From positions 124,001 to 188,000 of the forward strand of contig NZ_CP151726.1 of NCBI RefSeq assembly GCF_038443385.1: 64,000 bases of DNA, written 5' to 3'. Positions 54,525-62,400 of the stretch are shown here, in pieces. The notes beneath the pieces were generated by a model. It was not told the origin of the DNA. It did not search any database and saw only the letters and a program-made list of their open reading frames with translations. Positions within the stretch are counted from its first letter, which is position 1; each line of letters opens with the position of its first letter. The position numbers were made by a program, and so were the translations under genes. Origin of the DNA: Stieleria varia (GTDB lineage Bacteria > Planctomycetota > Planctomycetia > Pirellulales > Pirellulaceae).

Positions 54525-57500
54525 ATGGAAACGATACGAATCAGAAAACGTGAACGCCCTGTCATTCGTGTCTTCGTAAGCTCAACGTTCTCGGATTTTC
54601 GATTCGAACGCAATGCCTTGCACCGTTATGTCTTCACCGAGTTGGAACGACGGTGCCTTGGAGAAGGTTTTCATTTTCAGGCGATCGATTTGCGATGGGG
54701 TGTTTCCACGGAAGCGGGCCTTGATCATCGAACAATGAAAATCTGCTTTGAGGAAGTACGGCGTTCGCAGTACGTATCGCCCCAGCCTAATTTTCTCATC
54801 CTATTGGGCAACCGCTACGGCTGGCGCCCGCTGCCCGAAGAGATTTCGGAGCAAGAATTCGACCTCTTGGTTGCTGCGGCGCAATCCGTCCACGAGCAGG
54901 GAAGTGTAAGTCCCAGCATCCACGGTAAGTCGCCGGAGCAGATTCTCCGAGATTGGTACCGATGTGATCACAATGTTCTGATCAGAAGTCCCCACGAAAA
55001 CCACTCCGATCGCACGACGCTCAACTACATCCTGCAATCGCGCAGGCAGGACCTCGGTGACGGGCGGGATTACACGCAAACGTCGGCGAAGCCGCCGACC
55101 GACACGAACGACTGGTGCGATGTCCAAGAGATGTTGTGGGCAATCATCAATGCCGCGTTTCCACCCACGCAGCTCGCAAAACGGTTTCTCGACATGGACT
55201 GGCAGCATCATCTTTCAGAGGTCCATGATCCGCAAAGTCCGAAACGCGCGGTGCCTCAGATCGTTCGGTTCCAAGGTTCCGCAACGGAACAGGAGATCTG
55301 GGCGGGAGCGTTTTCAGTTCCCAATGCCGGCGAGCATGTTATCGCGTTGTTTCGAGAGTTTGACAGTTGTGACATTCGCTATGGCCGAAGCCGAGCCAAA
55401 GATTTCTTTGATCTCACGCGCGAAGGTGATATCGACTCTGATGCGTCTGCGGCTCAGCAGGCATTGAAGACAGCACTCCGCGAACGTCTCGGGCAAGACG
55501 CGATTGTGAACTTACCCACTTCGATTTTGACGCATGCAGCAAATGGCCCAGCCGTCGCCGACGGTACCAAACATGGCATGAGGGCTTTCTGTGACAAATT
55601 GGTCAACGACACGCTGTGGCCAATCATTCAGCAACAGATGGACGATTGGAAGGAATCTGCCCACCGAGTCGCCAGCACATCGCAGTCCGACAGCCCGTTG
55701 ACGGCGTCCGATACGCCCGTTGGTAAGATCTCTCCAGAACGCGAGTTGGAGATTGAGCGAGAAGAACACAGGCGGATCGCAGAGCACCATACAGCCAACT
55801 TCGTTGGCCGAAATGAGCCGGATGGTCCACTCCAGAAGATAGCCGAGTATCTGCAGAGTGATTCGAAACAGCCTTTTGTACTTTACGGGGACTCTGGTTG
55901 CGGAAAAACGGCCTTGATGGCGAAGGCATTTCAAGTAGTGCCACCGAATCAAAGCCACATCATCCGTTTTCTTGGCGTGACTCCCCAGTCATCAGATTTG
56001 CGATCTTTGCTTACCAATCTATGCCTTGAGCTTCGCCAAGATCATCCGTTGGATGCACCTGTCCCCCAGGAAGTTGCTGAATTGCAGCGGGAGTTCCGGC
56101 AACATCTTGTGGCCGCGTCGGATGCCTGCCGATCAATCATCCTTTTTCTGGACGGGCTCGACCAATTGGAAGATTGCGATTCCGGCTTGCAACTCAATTG
56201 GCTTCCTGGTGGGCCCACGAACCTTTTGCCCCAGCAAGTCAAGGTCGTCGTATCCTGCTTAGCCGATCGAGCCGAGGATGATCCGGCCGGACAGCCCTTC
56301 GCGATACTCAACCATCGAGGGCTGATCAACAAGGATATGTACCGGCTTGGACCGCTTTTGATCGAACAGGCAAAGAGATTGTTCTTTGATGTGTGGCTGC
56401 GAGATGCAGGACGAACGCTGGATGGGAATCGTGACTACCAGACAACTCAGCGCAATCAAATCGAGAGCCGACTGACGGCGAACGAGAATTCTCTTCACCC
56501 TCTATTTCTGAAGTTCCTGTTCGAGGATGTCCGGCTGTGGCGTTCCTACGACGATCGAAACAGCGACTTGCCGGATACTGTTGATGCGTTGCTAGAACAA
56601 TTCTTTGCACGTCTTAGTCTGAAAGTGAACCACGGACCATTATTGGTGCGTCGCGTGCTAGCTTATCTCGCCGCCGCGCGACGGGGCCTTCGTGAAGCAG
56701 AGATACTTGAGGTGCTATTTAAGGATCGAGAGTTTCGTCGCGCCCTGCTTCGGAAGAGCCTTGCCACTGGACATCGAATGCATCGCCGGCCTAAACGCAT
56801 TCCCATTGCGATTTGGGCTCGACTCCGTTTTGACTTGAACCCGTTTCTGACAGAACGTTTAGCACCGGGGGCGAGTGTCCTCACATGGTATCACCGGCAG
56901 GTCGCCGATTGGGTTGATGCAGAAGTAGGACGAGAATCCGATTCGAGCCATGGTGCGAGTGATCAACGAGCATTCCACCTGACGCTGGCGGATTACTTTG
57001 GGACGGGCAAATTCGTCAGTGATTCCAATGATTGCAAACAATCGCAACGACAAACCTCAACCGAGATTTCTAGTCTGACTCGCGGGATGGACGAGATCGC
57101 ATGGCAATTAACCCATGCAGAGTGCTGGCTCAAATTAGAATGCCTACTTCGACACCCAGGATTTATCGAGTGCAAAAGGAACTGCGGGTTATCGTACGAC
57201 TTGCTGCATGACTACGAACGTGCATTGGCGAGTTGGGGCGGTAACTCAAATGGCCAAAAGAACATCGCTGACTGGTCTTCATTTCTTCACAGATTCCTTG
57301 GCGATCTCCGCAACGCAAGACAATCGGTGTATCAGCTGGCTCACAACAGTGCAGACTCGGGCTCTGTCGTAGAATCCGTTGAGCGGCTTCTCGAAGAGGG
57401 TAAATGGCCGAACGAGCCTTGGGTGCGATTACTGAATCGACCTTCGTTGCTACAGTCCGCCGCCTGCATGACCACAGCGTTCTACCCAAGAATCGACGCC

Positions 57501-59540
57501 GCAAGTGTAGACTCGACCGGGCGTTTCATGCTGATGGCAGGTCGAGATGATTCGATTCGAAGGGCGGACCTCCACACAGGCGAAGTCCTCGATGTTGTCG
57601 AATTGGAGATCAAGGGCCATCTCGTGCGCCTTTCAATGACTCCAGATGGAGCGAAGGCAATCATCGTTGCTGCCTACTTTGCATGGATTTGGGATTTTAC
57701 GGACAACCATCTTGAGCGTGTCGTTGGCACATTTGATGGTAGATTGTCGTCTGTTTCGATCGAAGATTCGGGACGCTTCGCGATCGCGGGAGATCTCGAC
57801 GGGACGCTCTATTGGATTGATGTCAGCAGTCGGATCATCATAAACAAGTGCTCCGCACATAGCGATGTCACGACCCTCGCACTTTCTCCTGATGGGGCGA
57901 GCTTGATCACCGGAGGTGGAGACGACTGCCTCGTCAAGCTTTGGTCGACTGGATCATTGCACTGCGTTTCAGAACTCAGCGGTCATGAAAGTCCCGTATT
58001 TGCATCCTGTGTTACCCCGGACGGCAATTGGGCAGCGACTGGCAGCAAAGATGGATCCGTCCGTGTTTGGGACTTGCGTGAACCGAAGTGTCAAGCAGAA
58101 CTGCGAATTCACAACAGCACGGTAAACGGATTGGCGATCACGTCTGACGGACAAACAGTGATTTCCGGTGGATTCGACAAGAGAATTTGCGTCTGGGATG
58201 TTGCCACCAAGGAATGTACGGGTGAATCAGAATCCCATTCGCGGGCAATTACCAATCTCTTTTTGTGCGATGACCAAAAGCGTTTGATTTCGACTTCATG
58301 GGATGGCGCGGTGAAAGTCTGGAGCACCGAGGATCTTCGCAACGTCAAGGCGAGTCGTGACGTCTATCAGGTCACCTCCATGGCAAAACTAACCGACCAC
58401 TTCATCGCTGTCGGTGATACCGAAGGCCGGGTAAAACTGGTGGATGTCTCTTCACGGAAATCAAGGCTTTCGATTAACGCGCATGACGGATCGGTCTTGG
58501 CGCTCGGGGTTCAGCCTCATACCGGTCATTTAGTCTCGTTGGGAAAAGACAAGAACATCTCCGTTTGGAATCCCGATACCGGTACCAATATCACGACTTT
58601 TGGCAAAGATCTGTTCGAGCAAGCAGACCAGTGTCCTGTGAGTCTCGATTGCATCACGGATGGGGCAGGCGTTCTTTGTGGAAGCCTCGAAGGTGTCGTC
58701 ATTGGCTGGAATGTCGAGGCAGCAACGCCAGCCAGCGTTTGGAGAACGCCACCATTGGACCTGCTTGGCTTTACCGCGACGTTTGCTTGCCGTGACGCGC
58801 AGGACGAAGACGTTTTTTTCTCGCGGCGTCCAAGCGGAGCCAACTCGGTCGATTGCATCGCGGCTTTGCCAGATGGTTGGCGAGCGGCTACCGCAGGGCC
58901 CGACGGTCGGATCACCCTTTGGAACGTGTTCAACGGCGAATCACTCGACACCATGCGTGTCGCCAATGGAAGGCTCTTTTCACTTGCCGTGTCGCCAGAC
59001 GGTCAATGGATTGCGGCGGCCAATCGAAACTCCGTCTCCATTATCCGAGTCGATCACAACGCTGAACCAGAGTTCCTCGGAATCCATGATGGTATCTGTC
59101 GCTGCATCGTTTTTCGTAATGATCAAAGGTGGATTGCTTCCTGCGGCGATGACGGCTACCTGAATCTGCTGTCGATGAATGCTCAGTGTGCCGAATCAGG
59201 GTTCTCGCACACGGTGAGTTACCGAACCAATCAAGGCACGCCGAGGGCGGTTGTCTTCGCGGACGAGCTTGTCCTTGGGACGACAAACGGACTGGAGTTC
59301 CTGAAGCTCGAGGGAGTCCCTGAAGCAGAACCGGCTCTCCTCACACCGACCGTCCGTTGGCGAGCCAATGAGCGTGGCGGATTCGGAAGCTGGGATCGCC
59401 GTCTAACCGTTCGCTGCCCCCATTGTGGCACCATCATGCAGGTGCAAGAAGGAAACACCGAAGTCCGATGCGGCTGTGGTCAGCCGATGCGGTTGAATCC
59501 ATTCTATTGCGACAACCGCACTCGCATTCTTGGCCAATAG
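54525..59540 (+). CDS. Giant STAND-type protein: DUF4062 + NTPase + WD40 repeats + zinc ribbon
   Basis: 1671 residues from ATG 54525 (a TTG at 54513 is an alternative). Residues about 10-115: DUF4062 (RVFVSSTFSDFRFERNAL; DLRWGVSTE; PNFLILLGNRYGWRPLP), a TIR-like domain. Residues about 440-720: NACHT/AAA NTPase with Walker A GDSGCGKTAL (near 455) and Walker B SIILFLDGLDQLED (near 537). Residues about 980-1600: WD40 blades (LITGGGDDCLVKLWS; WAATGSKDGSVRVWD; VISGGFDKRICVWD). Last 60 residues: zinc ribbon CPHCG ... CGCG. This order resembles eukaryotic NWD1-type and bacterial STAND sensors, many of which defend against phage. Single gene. Confidence 0.88.
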   Translation: METIRIRKRERPVIRVFVSSTFSDFRFERNALHRYVFTELERRCLGEGFHFQAIDLRWGVSTEAGLDHRTMKICFEEVRRSQYVSPQPNFLILLGNRYGWRPLPEEISEQEFDLLVAAAQSVHEQGSVSPSIHGKSPEQILRDWYRCDHNVLIRSPHENHSDRTTLNYILQSRRQDLGDGRDYTQTSAKPPTDTNDWCDVQEMLWAIINAAFPPTQLAKRFLDMDWQHHLSEVHDPQSPKRAVPQIVRFQGSATEQEIWAGAFSVPNAGEHVIALFREFDSCDIRYGRSRAKDFFDLTREGDIDSDASAAQQALKTALRERLGQDAIVNLPTSILTHAANGPAVADGTKHGMRAFCDKLVNDTLWPIIQQQMDDWKESAHRVASTSQSDSPLTASDTPVGKISPERELEIEREEHRRIAEHHTANFVGRNEPDGPLQKIAEYLQSDSKQPFVLYGDSGCGKTALMAKAFQVVPPNQSHIIRFLGVTPQSSDLRSLLTNLCLELRQDHPLDAPVPQEVAELQREFRQHLVAASDACRSIILFLDGLDQLEDCDSGLQLNWLPGGPTNLLPQQVKVVVSCLADRAEDDPAGQPFAILNHRGLINKDMYRLGPLLIEQAKRLFFDVWLRDAGRTLDGNRDYQTTQRNQIESRLTANENSLHPLFLKFLFEDVRLWRSYDDRNSDLPDTVDALLEQFFARLSLKVNHGPLLVRRVLAYLAAARRGLREAEILEVLFKDREFRRALLRKSLATGHRMHRRPKRIPIAIWARLRFDLNPFLTERLAPGASVLTWYHRQVADWVDAEVGRESDSSHGASDQRAFHLTLADYFGTGKFVSDSNDCKQSQRQTSTEISSLTRGMDEIAWQLTHAECWLKLECLLRHPGFIECKRNCGLSYDLLHDYERALASWGGNSNGQKNIADWSSFLHRFLGDLRNARQSVYQLAHNSADSGSVVESVERLLEEGKWPNEPWVRLLNRPSLLQSAACMTTAFYPRIDAASVDSTGRFMLMAGRDDSIRRADLHTGEVLDVVELEIKGHLVRLSMTPDGAKAIIVAAYFAWIWDFTDNHLERVVGTFDGRLSSVSIEDSGRFAIAGDLDGTLYWIDVSSRIIINKCSAHSDVTTLALSPDGASLITGGGDDCLVKLWSTGSLHCVSELSGHESPVFASCVTPDGNWAATGSKDGSVRVWDLREPKCQAELRIHNSTVNGLAITSDGQTVISGGFDKRICVWDVATKECTGESESHSRAITNLFLCDDQKRLISTSWDGAVKVWSTEDLRNVKASRDVYQVTSMAKLTDHFIAVGDTEGRVKLVDVSSRKSRLSINAHDGSVLALGVQPHTGHLVSLGKDKNISVWNPDTGTNITTFGKDLFEQADQCPVSLDCITDGAGVLCGSLEGVVIGWNVEAATPASVWRTPPLDLLGFTATFACRDAQDEDVFFSRRPSGANSVDCIAALPDGWRAATAGPDGRITLWNVFNGESLDTMRVANGRLFSLAVSPDGQWIAAANRNSVSIIRVDHNAEPEFLGIHDGICRCIVFRNDQRWIASCGDDGYLNLLSMNAQCAESGFSHTVSYRTNQGTPRAVVFADELVLGTTNGLEFLKLEGVPEAEPALLTPTVRWRANERGGFGSWDRRLTVRCPHCGTIMQVQEGNTEVRCGCGQPMRLNPFYCDNRTRILGQ

Positions 59541-59633
59541 ACGCGGCCCCAGGGCCTTGAGGGAGCGTCGCGGGGTCGGGCATCGTGTTCGGTGTTCAGC
59601 TTGAGGATTGTTTCAATCTACTCCGCTGTCAAT

Positions 59634-59825
59634 CACCTAGCAGCCGATTGCTTGACTGCGCCCACCGCCAGAAAGTGATTCACCGCAACGTCACACCCGA
59701 CCATTTGATTCAACGAAAATATGACAAAGTGGTCAAACTCTGTGATCTGATGTTGGCCAAGGCGCTCGAAGGCACTCAGGCGAGACAAGTCACTTCGCCC
59801 GGTCAGCTGATCGGTAACGTTGTTC
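59634..59825 (+). pseudogene. Fragment of a Ser/Thr protein kinase
   Basis: The frame reads LLDCAHRQKVIHRNVTPDHL and then VVKLCDLMLAKALEGTQ and GQLIGNV. This matches kinase subdomains VIb (HRDxKPxN, here HRNVTPDH) and VII (DFG/DLGLA, here DLMLA), with the catalytic Asp lost. No N- or C-lobe remains. It passes directly into a piece of repeat family C. Confidence 0.6.
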
Positions 59826-59875
59826 GACAAGTGACCTGTGTTTTCATGATTTTTGCCGAAGCTTGTCATTTCCCT

Positions 59876-59942
59876 TTCACGGATGCGGCGAGTCAGACGG
59901 AAGCGACGTTTGGTTTGGCGACTGCGATGCTCGTCCACCGCA
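59876..59942. repeat. Partial copy of repeat family C
   Basis: CGGATGCGGCGAGTCAGACGG onward matches 29222-29285 and the other family C copies. Confidence 0.6.
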
Positions 59943-60082
59943 CAGGAATGCCGGCGACCGTTCTGAAGTGCTTGCAAAGCCCGCTACCAACTCGCACCAG
60001 ACTGAGGGCTCCCAACCGAGTCGCTAAAAAGAGCGAAGCGCTTCGCATGGTGGTGTTATCAAACGCTCGGTGGTGTCATAGA

Positions 60083-60177
60083 CCCTGAGCCGCTGGCCGT
60101 CAGGCCACGGGTTTTACGCTCTGAAATGGATGCTCGATGCGTGCAAGACCCGTCCGCTGACGCGTCGCGGCTCAGGG
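60083..60177. repeat. REP-like hairpin
   Basis: CCCTGAGCCGC (60083-60093) / GCGGCTCAGGG (60167-60177), 73 bases apart. Then 60219-60350 repeats 29750-29881 almost exactly. Confidence 0.6.
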
Positions 60178-60338
60178 CGTTCGGTAGCGTCATCGCTTAG
60201 ATACGTCGAGCTGCTGGGGATTCGATGCAGATTCACGCTTAATACGGTGATTCCGCCGCGTTCTATGCGGGACGCTCTCCAAAAGGAGTGGTGCGAGATG
60301 TGACGTCCAAGAGGAGGTGACTGAGGCCGGAGTGCCAT

Positions 60339-60686
60339 CTACGGCATGCCGGGCAACTCGATGATGCTCCGAATCTCCGTTGTGCCACGTCGGGTACCGG
60401 GAATGCTGGCCGCCACCCTGATCGCCTCGTCGAGACTGGCAACGTCGATCAGGAAATAGCCCGCCAATTGTTCTTTTGTTTCCGCGTACGGTCCGTCTGA
60501 TACAGTGCGTTGCCCGTCGCGAACTCGAACGCAAGTCGCTGTGGAAGCAGGATGCAATGGCGCTGCACCTAAATAGTGGCCTTGTTTGTCCAGTTCGTGA
60601 CACAACTGAACTGACTCGTCGCGAGCGACTGCCAGTTCGTCCGGCGGCCAGACTCCCTCTTCGGAATAGATCAATAGGATGTACTT
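60339..60686 (-). CDS. YCII-related (DGPF domain) protein, second copy
   Basis: 115 residues from Met 60686 (MKYILLIYSEEGVWPPDEL). Very close to the 29862 gene, with scattered conservative changes (for example EVAREE to AVARDE). VSDGPYAETKEQLAGYFL is intact. Last gene of the second trio. Confidence 0.9.
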   Translation of the reverse strand, partial: KYILLIYSEEGVWPPDELAVARDESVQLCHELDKQGHYLGAAPLHPASTATCVRVRDGQRTVSDGPYAETKEQLAGYFLIDVASLDEAIRVAASIPGTRRGTTEIRSIIELPGMP

Positions 60687-60708
60687 CATCTTGCTCTCGT
60701 TTCCTGTG

Positions 60709-61092
60709 CTATTGCATTGAGTGCAGGCCGACCATGTTGCCTTCGGTGTCATTCACCAAAGCAATGAAACCATACTGGCCAATCGACATTTTCGGTTTGC
60801 AAATTTTGCCGCCAGCCGCTTCCACGCGCGATGCCTCGTTCGCGCAGTCGTCGCACGCAAAGTAGACGAGCGTGCCCATCCCGCCGGACGGACAATCCTT
60901 CATCTTTGCCAATGCGCCCGAGGCGCCACCGGCTTCCATGTTCATGGGAAACGCCTGCATTTCGAGTTCAGGATCCGGCGAATCGAGTTGCGTCAGCTCA
61001 ACTTGGAGGACCGTTTCGTAGAATTTCTTTGCACGTTCCATGTCTTGAACATAAATTTCAAACCAGACAACGGGGTTGCGAGTCATCATCAA
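60709..61092 (-). CDS. VOC-superfamily protein (different subfamily from the first trio)
   Basis: 127 residues; start at 61092 or Met 61086 (MTRNPVVWFEIYVQDMERAKKFYETVL). Ends GQYGFIALVNDTEGNMVGLHS. The metal-binding VOC pattern is plausible (Glu in the first strand, Glu in EGNMVGLHS). It is not a recent copy of the VOC gene at 30271. Confidence 0.9.
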   Translation of the reverse strand: MMMTRNPVVWFEIYVQDMERAKKFYETVLQVELTQLDSPDPELEMQAFPMNMEAGGASGALAKMKDCPSGGMGTLVYFACDDCANEASRVEAAGGKICKPKMSIGQYGFIALVNDTEGNMVGLHSMQ

Positions 61093-61178
61093 TCTCCGGC
61101 TAAGGGGTTACTTGGGATAGAATCAAGCCTGTCATCCATTGCCCAAGGGGCGGGCTGCTCAAGGCATCAGGAAAGAAG

Positions 61179-61649
61179 CTACGCGGGCGTTTCTGTATCG
61201 CGCGGCATCTCGTGTTCGACAAGATGTGCCAATTGGATGAGAGACTCTTGCCAGCCGAGATAGCACATTTCAGCGGGGATGAACTCGGGGAGTCCCTCGT
61301 GCAAAATCTCCAGTTCGGTACCACAGCTTACCGTTCGCAATGTGATCGTCTTGGTCATATCGGCCGCCCAACCCGGGTCATCGAATTTGTCGGCCACGCG
61401 AATGCGTTGATGGGGAACGAGATCGACGAACTTGCTTTCAAAGCTGTGACTATGGCCATTCTCAAAGTTGGTGAATGTCATGTGGTAGCTGCCGCCAACT
61501 CGGGCGTCAAATCGGTCAATTTTTCCGAGAAAACCGTACGGCGGCAGCCACCGGCACAAGGCATCGGCATCTAGAAATGCCTTGTAGACACGTTCGGCAG
61601 GGGCACGCAGCACGCGATGCAGGTGGACGATGCTCGATGAATCAGTCAT
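61179..61649 (-). CDS. SRPBCC (AHSA1-like) protein, second copy
   Basis: 156 residues from Met 61649 (MTDSSSIVHLHRVLRAPAER). It differs from the 30738 copy by scattered substitutions (DALCRWLPPYGFLGKIDRFD). First gene of the second SRPBCC/VOC/YCII trio. The short region upstream (61650-61730) is also shared with 31209-31290. Confidence 0.9.
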   Translation of the reverse strand: MTDSSSIVHLHRVLRAPAERVYKAFLDADALCRWLPPYGFLGKIDRFDARVGGSYHMTFTNFENGHSHSFESKFVDLVPHQRIRVADKFDDPGWAADMTKTITLRTVSCGTELEILHEGLPEFIPAEMCYLGWQESLIQLAHLVEHEMPRDTETPA

Positions 61650-61992
61650 GGTACGGTTCTCCAGTTTGTTAACGGCTGTTTGATGGATAGTCGAACGGGG
61701 AGCCGTGGGTTCGACATCGATTTCCAATCTTTTCCACCTCCATCACTGCTTCTGTCAGTGTGTTTGAGTCAATTCCATCGACCGGTTGTCCCTCAAGGGG
61801 GCATTCAGGGAACGGGAAGTGACGGCAGAGGCATGTTTGGGCAAAAAATTGTTTGGGCAAAAAAATGGCGGCATACGCAAACGCGGTTGAACTTGCGGAT
61901 TCTTCTATAGAGCGAATGACAACGTGTTACATAACGTTTGGTGTTGACATTGTTTTTTCAGTCCATGTTTTTTTTCCATGCATTGCAATCAA

Positions 61993-62100
61993 AGTGAGCC
62001 TCAGGCGCTAGCCGTGGGCGGGCACCACAGTGGGCGGGCACCACAGTGGGCGGGCACCACAATCCGCCTGAGGCCCACGGCCAACGCCTGAGGCTCACTG
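61993..62100. repeat. Large inverted repeat with a 3 x 16 bp tandem repeat inside
   Basis: AGTGAGCCTCAGGCG... (from 61993) faces ...CGCCTGAGGCTCACT (to 62100) with few mismatches over about 27 bases. Between the arms are three perfect copies of GTGGGCGGGCACCACA (62014-62061). 61731-61992 and 62101-62400 hold no gene that I can support. Confidence 0.8.
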
Positions 62101-62400
62101 GGGGCCGGCAGTAGGGACGTCGATGGCGATCACGACACCGACTGCAAGATCGATGGAATTGGGGCGATATCGCTGAAGTCTGAGTTCGTCAAGAAAGCCT
62201 GATGTCCCCGCATGTTCGTCGTGGTGTTGTGTAATACTTTGCCAGCTGTCTCCGTCCAATACCCAGCTTGTTTGAAACACTGCGGCATTGAAACCGTCCC
62301 TGGACGCACTTGACGGATGTCGAAACTCGCGTAATCAGGTCATCGCACACAATGGATAGGACATTGGATCTCTCGGCACGATAAACCAAAGTTGAGTTGA

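Noticed and set aside
62014-62061. Three 16-bp repeats as a plasmid iteron/origin
   Set aside because: They lie inside a REP-type inverted repeat next to a sulfatase gene, with no initiator gene; a repeat expansion is simpler.
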